Position numbers and translations under genes: made by a program. From Sphingopyxis granuli NBRC 100800 (lineage in GTDB: Bacteria; Pseudomonadota; Alphaproteobacteria; Sphingomonadales; Sphingomonadaceae): a stretch of DNA of 36,549 nucleotides. The DNA lies in the NCBI RefSeq assembly GCF_001591045.1, contig NZ_BCUA01000038.1, forward strand, positions 1-36,549, in the 5' to 3' direction. Of this stretch, positions 5,724 through 15,893 are shown piece by piece. Numbering within the stretch: position 1 is the first letter of the stretch; every line of letters begins with the position of its first letter. The notes under the pieces were generated by a model, which had not been told where the DNA came from, searched no databases, and was given only the letters and a program-made list of their open reading frames with translations.

Positions 5724-8032
5724 CCGACTTCCTTCTCGAACTGCGCAGCGAGGAAATTCCCGCCCGTATGCAGGCCGGCGCGCGCGCCGAGCTGGAAAAG
5801 CTGTTCCGCGCCCGGATGGAGGCGGCGGGGCTGGCGGTCGGCGAACTGACCATCTGGTCGACCCCGCGCCGGCTCGCGCTGATCGCGAAGGACCTTCCCG
5901 ACGCGACCGCCGCGGTCAGCGAGGAGTTGAAGGGCCCGCGCACCAGTGCCCCCCCTCAGGCACTCGAGGGTTTCCTGCGCAAGACCGGGCTGACGCAGGA
6001 CCGGCTCGAAGACCGCGACGGCGTCTGGTTCGCGGTGATCGACAAGCCCGGCCGTGCAACGAACGAGGTGCTGGCGGAGGCGATTCCCGCGATCGTCCGT
6101 GCCTTCGCCTGGCCCAAGTCGATGCGCTGGGGCCGCGACAGCGCGAACAGCGACAGCCTGCGCTGGGTGCGGCCGCTGTCGGGCATCGTCGCGCTGTTCG
6201 GCGAACGGTTGATTGCCTGTGAAGTTGGCGGGATTTCCGCGGGTTTCGCGACGCGCGGTCACCGCTTCCATTGCCCGGGCGAGATCACCATCGGCTCGGC
6301 GGCGGATTATGCCGACAAGCTGCGCGCCTGCCATGTCATCGTCGATCAGGAGGAACGCGCCCGCATCATCCGCGAAGGCTCGGCCAGGGTCGCGGCCGAC
6401 GCCGGGCTGACGCTCGTCGAGGACGAAGGGCTGGTGGTTGAGAATGCCGGGCTCACCGAATGGCCGGTGCCGCTGCTCGGCCGCTTCGACGAAAGCTTCC
6501 TCGATGTGCCGCCCGAGGTGATCCAGCTCACGGCGCGGGTGAACCAGAAATATTTCGTCGTGACCGGTGCCGACGGCAGGCTGGCGAACGGTTTCGTCTG
6601 CACCGCGAACATCGCGGCGAGCGACGGCGGCGCCGCGATCGTCGCGGGCAACCGCAAGGTCCTCGCCGCGCGCCTGTCCGATGCGCGCTTCTTCTGGGAA
6701 CAGGACCAGAAGAAGACGCTGGCGCAGCACGCGGAGAAGCTCGCGAACATCACCTTTCACGAAAAGCTGGGCACCGTCGCCGACAAGGTCGAGCGCGTCG
6801 CGAAGCTCGCGCGCTGGCTGGTGGAAGAGGGTATCGTCGCTCCCTCGTGTGTTCCCGCGCAGGCGGGAACCCAGGGCGGTGATGCGCCGGCGTCTGCGGA
6901 CGCAAGCTCTGGACCCCCGCCTTCGCGGGGGAACACGGAAGTGTCGCGCAAGGAACTGGCTGACCAAGCCGAACGCGCGGCGCGCTTGGCGAAGGCCGAC
7001 CTCGTCACCGAAATGGTCGGCGAGTTTCCCGAACTGCAGGGCCTGATGGGCGGCTATTACGCCCGCGCCGAAGGCCTGCCCGATGCCGTCGCCGACGCGA
7101 TCCGCGATCACTACAAGCCGGTCGGGCAGGGCGACGACGTGCCGACCGCACCGGTGACGGTGGCCGTGGCGCTGGCGGACAAGCTGGATACGCTTCTCGG
7201 ATTTTTCGCCATGGGCATGAAGCCCAGCGGATCTAAAGACCCATATGCTCTTCGACGTGCAACGCTTGGAATTATCGCTCTGTTCATTCGGAATGGTATT
7301 CGATTTAACCTTCAGATGCTGGATTGGTGGGTAGGAAATTTCTTTCCTCCGCCGCCGGAGCCGACTGAAGCTGATCAGTTAATCGAAGAACTGCAGGCTC
7401 GCGATCCCAACTATGGAGTTCGTTGGGAAGGTCAGGATTTCGTATACTACCACGGAGACGTGGAACTGTTCCGCTATCGGCGAGAGTCAGATGACGAAAA
7501 GCTCGGGATTTTGTGGGATGGCTTTGCCGATCTGCTCGACTTCTTCGCCGACCGTCTGAAGGTTCAGCAACGCGAAGCCGGCGTCCGCCATGACCTGATC
7601 GACGCGGTGTTCGCGCTCGGCGGCGAGGATGATCTCGTTCGCCTGCTCGCGCGCGTGCAGGCGTTGCAGGCCTTCATGGCGACCGACGACGGCGCCAATC
7701 TTCTCGCCGGCTACAAGCGCGCGGCGAATATCCTGAAGCAGGCGGGTGAGGTGACCGATGCCGCTGCCGCCACCGCGCCTACCGAAGTCGATGCAACCCT
7801 GCTCGCCGCGCTCGATGCCGCCGAACCCGCAGCCTCGGCTGCGGTCGCCGCCGAGCGTTTCACCGATGCCATGGCGGCCCTTGCGACGCTCCGCGCGCCG
7901 ATCGACGCTTTCTTCGAGGGCGTGATGGTCAACGATCCCGATCCGGCGGTCCGGGCGTATCGCCTGGGCCTGCTCGCCCGATTTACCGGCGCCGTCCACG
8001 GCGTCGCCGATTTCTCGAAGATTGAGGGCTGA
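5720..8032 (+). CDS. glyS: Glycyl-tRNA synthetase beta subunit (with two inserted segments)
   Basis: This 770-residue protein is the tRNA-binding beta subunit of alpha2beta2 glycyl-tRNA synthetase. It opens with LLELRSEEIPARM, has the RWVRPLSGIVALFG block, DARFFWEQDQK, the metal-dependent phosphohydrolase-like region (DLVTEMVGEFPELQG), the conserved GSKDPYALRR motif, LDFFADRLKVQQREAGVRHDL and a C-terminal DALR-type anticodon-binding part ending DPAVRAYRLGLLARF. The family is usually near 690-700 residues. The excess fits two additions: residues about 374-410, encoded by a palindromic repeat, and a divergent AT-richer block at about residues 505-597. The conserved motifs on both sides stay in frame, so the product is probably functional. 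The start overlaps the DUF559 stop (ATGA). Confidence 0.95.
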   Translation: MTDFLLELRSEEIPARMQAGARAELEKLFRARMEAAGLAVGELTIWSTPRRLALIAKDLPDATAAVSEELKGPRTSAPPQALEGFLRKTGLTQDRLEDRDGVWFAVIDKPGRATNEVLAEAIPAIVRAFAWPKSMRWGRDSANSDSLRWVRPLSGIVALFGERLIACEVGGISAGFATRGHRFHCPGEITIGSAADYADKLRACHVIVDQEERARIIREGSARVAADAGLTLVEDEGLVVENAGLTEWPVPLLGRFDESFLDVPPEVIQLTARVNQKYFVVTGADGRLANGFVCTANIAASDGGAAIVAGNRKVLAARLSDARFFWEQDQKKTLAQHAEKLANITFHEKLGTVADKVERVAKLARWLVEEGIVAPSCVPAQAGTQGGDAPASADASSGPPPSRGNTEVSRKELADQAERAARLAKADLVTEMVGEFPELQGLMGGYYARAEGLPDAVADAIRDHYKPVGQGDDVPTAPVTVAVALADKLDTLLGFFAMGMKPSGSKDPYALRRATLGIIALFIRNGIRFNLQMLDWWVGNFFPPPPEPTEADQLIEELQARDPNYGVRWEGQDFVYYHGDVELFRYRRESDDEKLGILWDGFADLLDFFADRLKVQQREAGVRHDLIDAVFALGGEDDLVRLLARVQALQAFMATDDGANLLAGYKRAANILKQAGEVTDAAAATAPTEVDATLLAALDAAEPAASAAVAAERFTDAMAALATLRAPIDAFFEGVMVNDPDPAVRAYRLGLLARFTGAVHGVADFSKIEG
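6849..6936. repeat. Double-hairpin palindromic element inside glyS
   Basis: The left part is a hairpin (GTTCCCGC-GCAG-GCGGGAAC type, from 6849), followed by CCCAG. The right part is CTCTGGA followed by a hairpin (CCCCCGCC-TTCG-style loop) ending in GGAACAC at 6936. The two halves are inverted copies, so the whole is an 88-bp inverted repeat of hairpins. A related non-coding copy of nearly equal size lies at 15894-15978. Here it is translated as a Gly/Pro/Ala/Ser-rich stretch between two conserved regions of GlyS. Confidence 0.85.
7230..7510 (+). other. AT-richer divergent segment within glyS
   Basis: From just after the GSKDP-ALRR motif to just before LLDFFADRLKVQQRE, base composition and codon choice change abruptly. 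I counted 118 G or C in 7261-7500 (49 percent), against 41 of 60 (68 percent) in 7561-7620. Codons such as TTA, AAT, GTA, TCT and ATT, rare elsewhere in this window, cluster here. The encoded peptide is rich in aromatic and acidic residues (DWWVGNFFPPPPEPTEADQ and FVYYHGDVELFRYRRESDD). It lies where the usual family has a short variable linker. An insertion or gene-conversion tract from a lower-GC donor is the simplest reading. Confidence 0.7.
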
Positions 8033-8055
8033 CGCCATGGCTATGCGGCATCCCT

Positions 8056-8105
8056 TATAGTGCGCGAAGCAAATCTGAATCGACCATAGGGCGTGGCGTC
8101 CCTAT
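8056..8105 (+). promoter_or_regulatory. Possible ppdK promoter -10 and leader hairpin
   Basis: TATAGT (8056-8061) could be a -10 element, though no good -35 lies 17 bases upstream. A small hairpin (ATAGGG 8086-8091 with CCCTAT 8100-8105) would fall in the leader. The ppdK Shine-Dalgarno follows downstream. Evidence is weak. Confidence 0.25.
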
Positions 8106-8146
8106 TTCCCCGCCAACCCTCCTCCCCGGGGCAGCAGGAGCATGAC

Positions 8147-10807
<2,661 letters not shown>

Positions 10808-10825
10808 TCGCCGCGGCGGCGCGAT

Positions 10826-10860
10826 CCCCTGTTCGCCGGTCCAAAAAGGCGAAATAGGGG
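10826..10860 (+). terminator. Hairpin after ppdK
   Basis: CCCCT plus TTCGCC (10826-10837) pairs with GGCGAA plus AGGGG (10848-10860), 11 bp with a small internal loop and a 10-nt apical loop containing AAAAA. There is no U-tract, so it is a candidate terminator only. Confidence 0.4.
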
Positions 10861-10861
10861 G

Positions 10862-10890
10862 TTGCGCCCCCCCGCGACTGCCCGTAAAGG
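10862..10890 (+). promoter_or_regulatory. Weak promoter candidate for tRNA-Arg
   Basis: TTGCGC (10862-10867) and TAAAGG (10885-10890) are spaced by 17 bases, and the tRNA begins 11 bases later. Only the spacing and the -35 TTG are good, so confidence is low. Readthrough from ppdK is an alternative. Confidence 0.3.
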
Positions 10891-10901
10891 CACCGCTCCA
10901 C

Positions 10902-10978
10902 GCACCCGTAGCTCAGCTGGATAGAGCACCAGACTACGAATCTGGGGGTCGGACGTTCGAATCGTTCCGGGTGCGCCA
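10902..10978 (+). tRNA. tRNA-Arg (anticodon ACG)
   Basis: A complete 77-nt cloverleaf is present. The acceptor stem GCACCCG pairs with CGGGTGC, with discriminator G and an encoded CCA end. The D arm is GCTC-AGCTGGATA-GAGC, and the anticodon stem CCAGA/TCTGG holds the loop CTACGAA, giving anticodon ACG. The variable loop is five bases, and the T arm carries TTCGAAT. With A34 converted to inosine by TadA deaminase (known biology) it would read CGU, CGC and CGA. Apparent peptides on the opposite strand are artefacts of the tRNA sequence. Confidence 0.97.
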
Positions 10979-11074
10979 TTTTCAAACGGCATCGCGAACA
11001 TCTGGCTCGGCTGCCGGGAAATTATCCCGTTCAGGCTGAACCGGCTCCCACGTCCGCCCTGTTTTGATTGGGGT

Positions 11075-11103
11075 GGGCCTGGCCTTGCGCAAGGCCAGGG
11101 CCC
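11075..11103. terminator. Long near-perfect hairpin between tRNA-Arg and the adhesin gene
   Basis: GGGCCTGGCCTTGC (from 11075) pairs with GCAAGGCCAGG-GCCC (to 11103); one extra G interrupts the right arm. The 14-bp arms meet with no loop apart from the central GC steps. It sits between the rightward tRNA and the end of the leftward adhesin gene, so it could serve both strands. No U-tract is present on either side. Confidence 0.5.
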
Positions 11104-11111
11104 ATCCTCCC

Positions 11112-12875
11112 CTACATGCCGAAGGCTATGCCGACGCGCCCGCCGGTCGAGCCCTTGACGGTGGACCCCGCAAAGCCGCCGCTGATATAGACGCGCGGCG
11201 CGGCGCGGACGACCACTGCGCCGGAAAAGCCCTGTTCGCCGCGATAGGTCGCGAGGTTGAACGAGACCGAAACATCGCTGTCCGGCACGATCATCGTACC
11301 CCCCAGCGCCATCGCCGTCGCGATGCCGCCGTTGGCCCGCCGGAATCCTTCCGTGGAGACGCTTTCGAGCGCGTGGACGCGGCTGTCCAGTTGCGACACG
11401 CCATCGTCGATCGCGGCGATGGCCGATCCGACGTCATGATAGGCGGCTCCCCCGACCATATAGGTCGGCGCGGACATGACTCCGGTTCCCACATCATAGG
11501 CCGCCCCGCCGCCCAGCGCGGTCGTGACCGCGGTGGCGGCCCTGTTCACCTGGCCCACATTGACTGCGTCGGTGGCCGCCGTGCCAGCCGCAACGTTGAC
11601 GACGCGCCGCTCCGCGCCCGCCGCGCCGACCGAGACGACATTGTCCTGATCGGCGACCGACCCGGCGCCCAGCGCCACGGCATTGGTGCCGGTCGCCGAC
11701 GCCGCATTGCCCAGCGCGACATTGCCGTCGCCTTTCGCGACCGACCGGTTGCCGAGCGCCACCGCGCCGTCGCCGAATGCGGTGTTGTCCGCGCCGATGG
11801 CGACGGCCCCGGTGCCGCTCGCGACATTGGGATCGCCGATCGCCACCGCGCCGTTGCCCGACGCCAGTTGCTGAAAGCCGATCGCGACCGCGCTGCCGTC
11901 CTCGGCTAGGGAGCCGGCACCGATCGCCACCGCCGCGCCGCTGTCGGCCACGGCGTTGGTGCCGATCGCGACGGTGTTGATCGCATTGCCCTTCGCGCCG
12001 AAACCCAAGGCGACCGCCTGAATATCGGAGACGGTCTGAAAGCCGATGGCGACGCCGCCATTGCCGTTGGCCGCGCTCTGCCCGCCCAGCGCGACGCTAT
12101 CGTTGCCGCTGGCCTCAGCGTAAGTGCCAAGGGCGGTGGAGCCATCGCCAATGGCCTTGGCCATATATCCCGCGGCGGTCGCGCCGTCAGCGCCGGAGGC
12201 CGTCGCGGTGCCGAGCGCGGTGCCGTTCGCCTGCGTGACCTCCGCCCCAAATCCCAAGGCCGAGCCATGGTCGGCGGCTCTTGCGTAGTAGCCGAACGCC
12301 GCGGCGTATTCGCCGGCGGTGCTGCTGGAGCCGACGGCGACGCCCTTAACGCCGGTCTGCGCGGTGGTGCCGATCGCCGTGCCGTCTTTTTCAGCCCGGC
12401 TGTCGGCGCCAAGCGCCATGGCGCTCGCGCCGGCGGCCACGGCGTGGTAGCCGAGCGACGTGCTCGATTCGCCTTGCGCCACGGCAAATCCGCCCACAGC
12501 GGTGCCATGGGCGCCGGCGACAGTGGCATAGGAACCCAGCGCGGTATCGCCTTCATTGTTGGCATAGGCGCCGAATCCCAGCGCCGTGCTTACCACGCCG
12601 GTTGCGTAGGCTTCGGTGCCCAGCGCCGTTGCGTTCCCCTTGTTGGCATAGGCACCTGCGCCGATCGCGACGCTATTGTCGCCGGTGGCGGTCGCCGTAT
12701 CGCCGATGGCGGTCGATTTCTCCCCGCTCGCGAGGCTGTTCACGCCGCATTCGGTCGAATTGGCGCCGCTTCCGGCATTGCATTCGGGCGTGGGGTCGGC
12801 CCAGGCGGGCGCGGGGAGGGCGAGCGCCAGGGGCGTGGCGGCGAGGAGCAGGGTCGAAATACGCGTCTTGTGCAC
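11112..12875 (-). CDS. YadA-like trimeric autotransporter adhesin (type Vc)
   Basis: This 587-residue protein is a compact trimeric autotransporter. A Sec signal peptide (LLLAATPLALALPAPAWA, cleavage after residue 26) is followed by a long YadA-type head of about 14-residue repeats with SxAIGxxAxAxG and TALG patterns, roughly residues 45-420. A neck with NVAAGTAATDAVNVGQV and a very short coiled coil (around QLDSRVHALES) lead to the C-terminal YadA anchor (about 510-587), which ends in GGRVGIAFGM with its terminal aliphatic-aromatic pattern. The GTG at 12875 has AAGGAG nine bases upstream and gives the clean signal peptide; an in-frame extension to 12950 would bury it. Almost no stalk is present, so the head would sit close to the outer membrane. 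Adhesion is inferred from the family. Confidence 0.9.
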   Translation of the reverse strand: MHKTRISTLLLAATPLALALPAPAWADPTPECNAGSGANSTECGVNSLASGEKSTAIGDTATATGDNSVAIGAGAYANKGNATALGTEAYATGVVSTALGFGAYANNEGDTALGSYATVAGAHGTAVGGFAVAQGESSTSLGYHAVAAGASAMALGADSRAEKDGTAIGTTAQTGVKGVAVGSSSTAGEYAAAFGYYARAADHGSALGFGAEVTQANGTALGTATASGADGATAAGYMAKAIGDGSTALGTYAEASGNDSVALGGQSAANGNGGVAIGFQTVSDIQAVALGFGAKGNAINTVAIGTNAVADSGAAVAIGAGSLAEDGSAVAIGFQQLASGNGAVAIGDPNVASGTGAVAIGADNTAFGDGAVALGNRSVAKGDGNVALGNAASATGTNAVALGAGSVADQDNVVSVGAAGAERRVVNVAAGTAATDAVNVGQVNRAATAVTTALGGGAAYDVGTGVMSAPTYMVGGAAYHDVGSAIAAIDDGVSQLDSRVHALESVSTEGFRRANGGIATAMALGGTMIVPDSDVSVSFNLATYRGEQGFSGAVVVRAAPRVYISGGFAGSTVKGSTGGRVGIAFGM

Positions 12876-13190
12876 GGTCAGGGTCTCCTTGTTATGGACC
12901 GTGAGATGTGCGTTGAACCGCGCCTTTTCGGCCCGGCGACCCTGTTGCATCGTCTCTCGCGGCGGCTATGTGCCCTTGCCGATTGCCATGCCCGCCGGCG
13001 TCCGTCTTGGACGGCGCGGAACACGGCACGGACGGTGCGGAACAATGCCGAAAAACAATTGATGACCGGCGCAACAGGTAAGCCGTCGATCGTTAGTTGT
13101 TACTCGCCGTGAAAAACGGGCCGGGATAAGTAGTCGTCCCCATTTTTCCCTATCTGCGATCGACCGCACGGCTTGCCGGCCGGTCTGCCG
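12876..13190. other. 315-bp intergenic region upstream of the adhesin gene
   Basis: No gene is visible. The half next to 13190 is AT-richer than its surroundings. On the minus strand, which leads into the adhesin gene, a run GGGAAAAATGGGGACGACTA (about 13129-13148) is followed by TTATCCCG. It resembles G/A-rich boxes I have seen upstream of regulated surface genes in sphingomonads, but I cannot name the binding protein. No convincing -35/-10 pair was found. Confidence 0.35.
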
Positions 13191-14063
13191 TCAGTTCAGC
13201 AGGGTGCGGATCGCCGGCGAAGCGGCGGCGAGGCCGTCGCGCTCCATTTCGTCGAGCGTGGCGCGCGCCATGGCGCGATAGGGGGCGCCCAGCGCCGGGC
13301 AATCGGCGTCGATCGCGGCGAGGTGCCGGGCGATCGTGTCGCCGTCGCCGCGCAGCAGCGGCCCCGACAGCGCGGAAAAGCCGTGCGCCAGACTGTTTTC
13401 CAGTGCGGCGCGGACCAGCGGCGCCAGCATCGCCTCGGGCGCGTCGGCGCCTGCGGTGCGCAAGGCCTGCGACGCACCGGCGAGCAATGTCACCAGATGG
13501 TTGGCGGCGTGGCAGAGCGCGGCGTGGTAGAGGGTGCGCTGCGCCTCGGCGATCTCGACTGCGGTGCCGCCGAGCCGTTCGATCACCCCACGGGCGCGCG
13601 GCAGCGTCGCGGGGTCCGATACCGTGACCGCGAAATGCGCGGCCGCCATCCGCTCGATTTCGGTGCGCGGATTGCCGGTGAAGGTCATCACCGGATGGAT
13701 CGCCGCGATCTGCGCTCCCGCTGCCGCCAGCGGATCGAGAATCGCCGCGCCGCTGCGGCCGCTGACGTGAAAGACGAAGGGCGCATGCGGAGGCGCCAGA
13801 TCGCGCGCCAGCTCGGCCGCCATGGCCGCAACCGCGTCGTCCGCGACCGCGATGACGATCAGGTCGCACGCGTCGGCGATCGCGCGCAGGTCGGTGGTGG
13901 CCGCGCCGGCAGCCTCTCGGGCGAGCGCCTCGGCCTGCTCCCGCGAGCGGCCCCAGACGAGCGGCGGCAGGTCGGCATACGGAGCAAGCGCCAGCATCAG
14001 CGCGTGCGCCACCCGGCCGGTCCCGATGATTCCCAGGCGGCGGCAGAGGCGTTTGTCGGTCAT
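13191..14063 (-). CDS. Rossmann-like and DUF2520 domain protein
   Basis: This 290-residue protein starts with an NAD(P)-binding Rossmann fold (RLGIIGTGRVAHALMLALA, about residues 9-27, with the GxGxxA pattern) and ends with a helical DUF2520 domain. Typical markers are FHVSGRSGAAIL, HPVMTF and the helix YHAALCHAANHLVTLL. The arrangement resembles ketopantoate reductase and pyrroline-5-carboxylate reductase-type dehydrogenases, but the substrate of the family is not known to me. It is transcribed towards the adhesin gene and is divergent from the alpha-hydroxy-acid oxidase, with 138 bp between the two starts. The ATG at 14063 is the only good start. Confidence 0.88.
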   Translation of the reverse strand: MTDKRLCRRLGIIGTGRVAHALMLALAPYADLPPLVWGRSREQAEALAREAAGAATTDLRAIADACDLIVIAVADDAVAAMAAELARDLAPPHAPFVFHVSGRSGAAILDPLAAAGAQIAAIHPVMTFTGNPRTEIERMAAAHFAVTVSDPATLPRARGVIERLGGTAVEIAEAQRTLYHAALCHAANHLVTLLAGASQALRTAGADAPEAMLAPLVRAALENSLAHGFSALSGPLLRGDGDTIARHLAAIDADCPALGAPYRAMARATLDEMERDGLAAASPAIRTLLN

Positions 14064-14201
14064 GCGTTCGTCCCTAGCGCGCCGGCGCGCGGGCGGCCAT
14101 GCCGGATCGGATCATGACGCCGCCATGCAATCCATGCATGGACGCGCGCGGCGCGATCGGCTTATCATCGGCGTCGATCAACGAAAGGGGACAGGGCGGC
14201 C

Positions 14202-15365
14202 ATGGCGCACTACGGCGATTTTCAGCACGAGATCTATTTCGGCGGGCTCAGCGGCGTGCTGCCCAAATATCCTGTCGATTTCGCGGGGCTCGAGGCGCGC
14301 GCGCAGGCGGCGATGGCGCCGTCGCTGCTCAAATATGTCCAGGGCGGCTGCGGCGACGAGTTCACGCAGGACAGCAATGCCTCGGCCTTTCGGCACTGGG
14401 GCATCGTGCCGCGGATGATGGTCGATTGCTCGGTGCGCGACCTGTCGATCGATCTGTTCGGCATGACGCTGCCGACGCCGCTGTTCATGGCGCCCATCGG
14501 GGTCACCGGCCTTTGCACGCAGGACGGGCATGGCGACATCGCCGCCGCGCGCGCCGCGGCGCTGACCGGGGTGCCGCTGACCGCCTCGACGCTGTCGAAC
14601 GATCCGATGGAGGACGTCGCCGCGGCGATGGGCGACACGCCGGGCTTTTTCCAGCTCTATACGCCGAAGGACAAGGACCTGGCCGAGAGCCTCGTCCACC
14701 GTGCCGAAGCGGCGGGATACAAGGCGATCATCGTCACGCTCGACACCTGGGTAACGGGCTGGCGACCGCGCGACCTCAACGATTCGAATTTCCCGCAGCT
14801 GCGCGGGCACGTCCTGTCCAACTATTGGTCCGACCCCCGCTTCCGCACGATGGTCGGCGGCCCGCCCGAAGAGGATGTGCGCACCGGCGTGATGACCTGG
14901 GCGGGCACCTTCGGCAAGGTGCTGACGTGGGACGACATGCCCTGGCTGCGCTCGCTGACCAAACTGCCGATCGTCCTCAAGGGTATCTGCCATCCCGACG
15001 ATGCCCGCCGCGCGATCGATGGCGGCGCCGACGCCATCTATTGCTCGAACCACGGCGGGCGGCAGGCGAATGGCGGCATCGCCGCGATCGACATGCTGCC
15101 CGACGTCGTTGCGGCCGCCGGCAGCACGCCGGTGCTGTTCGATTCGGGGGTCCGGTCGGGCAGCGACGTGGCGAAGGCGCTGGCGCTCGGCGCGACCGCG
15201 GTCGGCGTCGGACGGCCGTACAGCTATGGGCTGGCGCTGGGCGGTGCCGAAGGCGCCGCGCATGTGCTGCGCTCGCTGCTGGCCGAGGCCGACCTGCTGA
15301 TGGCGGTCGACGGCTATCCGACCATCGCCGCGCTGCGCGAAGCCGGGGCGCGGCGTCTGCCCTGA
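14202..15365 (+). CDS. FMN-dependent alpha-hydroxy-acid oxidase (lactate 2-monooxygenase-like)
   Basis: This 387-residue TIM-barrel flavoenzyme oxidises an L-2-hydroxy acid. FMN and substrate residues are clear: FQLYTPKDKDLAESLV, LDTWVTGWRPRDLN, an LKGICHPDDARRAID lysine strand, catalytic His284 and Arg287 in SNHGGRQANGG, then LFDSGVRSGSDVAKALALGA and VGVGRPYSYGLALGG for FMN phosphate. The long TWVTGWRPRDLN-NFPQLRGH insert and the overall length resemble lactate 2-monooxygenase rather than LldD, but the oxygen chemistry cannot be decided from sequence alone. No respiratory or lactate-permease partner is adjacent. AAAGGGGACAGGG precedes the ATG. Confidence 0.9.
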   Translation: MAHYGDFQHEIYFGGLSGVLPKYPVDFAGLEARAQAAMAPSLLKYVQGGCGDEFTQDSNASAFRHWGIVPRMMVDCSVRDLSIDLFGMTLPTPLFMAPIGVTGLCTQDGHGDIAAARAAALTGVPLTASTLSNDPMEDVAAAMGDTPGFFQLYTPKDKDLAESLVHRAEAAGYKAIIVTLDTWVTGWRPRDLNDSNFPQLRGHVLSNYWSDPRFRTMVGGPPEEDVRTGVMTWAGTFGKVLTWDDMPWLRSLTKLPIVLKGICHPDDARRAIDGGADAIYCSNHGGRQANGGIAAIDMLPDVVAAAGSTPVLFDSGVRSGSDVAKALALGATAVGVGRPYSYGLALGGAEGAAHVLRSLLAEADLLMAVDGYPTIAALREAGARRLP

Positions 15366-15447
15366 CGGCGATGGGGCGTGCCGAACGCGGAACGTCGGTC
15401 CCGGCGCGACGGATCGTGCCCGGCCCGCGACCGGCCGCCCCGATCGC

Positions 15448-15462
15448 CTAACCCTTCCTTTA
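15448..15462 (+). promoter_or_regulatory. Near-consensus CtrA box upstream of sciP
   Basis: CTAA-N7-TTTA matches six of the eight bases of the CtrA full site TTAA-N7-TTAA with the exact spacing, and the first half continues into CC as in the extended consensus. It lies about 77 bp before the proposed sciP start, and a weak -10 (GATAGA, about 15472) follows at a distance where the box would overlap the -35. In Caulobacter, sciP is itself a CtrA-activated gene, which makes the site plausible here. Confidence 0.4.
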
Positions 15463-15538
15463 CGACGATCGGATAGACCGGGTTCGGGAAAACGCGGGGG
15501 GCGCCATGCGGCCGAAGGCCGCCGAACGGAGTGTCGTG

Positions 15539-15826
15539 GTGCTCGAAAATCAGAAGATTCGGCCGGCGTCGGTGATCGGACCGATGGGCAGTGAGTTGAC
15601 GCTGGCGGATTTGCCGAAGCGCAACACGCGGCGTTGGGTCAGCCGCCGCAAGGCGGAGGTGGTCGCCGCCGTCGAGGGCGGACTGATCACGGTCGACGAA
15701 GCGTGCGAGCGCTATAATCTCAGCCTTGAGGAGTTCGCCTCGTGGCAGCGGGCCTACGACCGCCTCGGCGTTCGGGCGCTGCGCGCGACGCGCGTCCAAT
15801 ATTATCGGGAGAAGTTCGGCCTCTGA
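15539..15826 (+). CDS. sciP: CtrA inhibitor SciP (DUF1153 family)
   Basis: This protein of about 95 residues is the DUF1153 family member known in Caulobacter as SciP, which binds CtrA at promoters and blocks transcription in G1 swarmer cells. The family core is complete: VIGPMGSELTLADLP, RRWVSRRKAEVVAAVEGGLITVDEACERYNLS (the helix-turn-helix), then EEFASWQRAYDRLGVRALRATRVQYYRE. I chose the GTG at 15539 because it starts at the family's usual LENQKIRP and has GGAG seven bases upstream; an ATG at 15506 would add 11 residues. It is a single-gene unit with a possible CtrA site in its promoter. Confidence 0.9.
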   Translation: MLENQKIRPASVIGPMGSELTLADLPKRNTRRWVSRRKAEVVAAVEGGLITVDEACERYNLSLEEFASWQRAYDRLGVRALRATRVQYYREKFGL

Positions 15827-15893
15827 CGGCCGACTCCCGGCCGGTGCTCCCTTATAGTCTGTGGGATTCGGGTGTTTGCGGACGCATATGGGC

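Noticed and set aside
5456..7111. 551-codon minus-strand frame opposite DUF559 and glyS
   Set aside because: Antisense artefact; glyS on the plus strand has full family conservation.
5720..8032. Frameshift or pseudogene in glyS
   Set aside because: Despite the two unusual segments, all conserved motifs on both sides read in one frame to a normal C-terminus.
8033..8146. Riboswitch ahead of ppdK
   Set aside because: Only one 6-bp hairpin is visible and no known riboswitch core was recognised.
11600..12700. Periodic repeats resembling a tandem array or CRISPR
   Set aside because: They follow the protein repeats of the YadA head in one coding frame, with variable DNA and no constant repeat-spacer structure.
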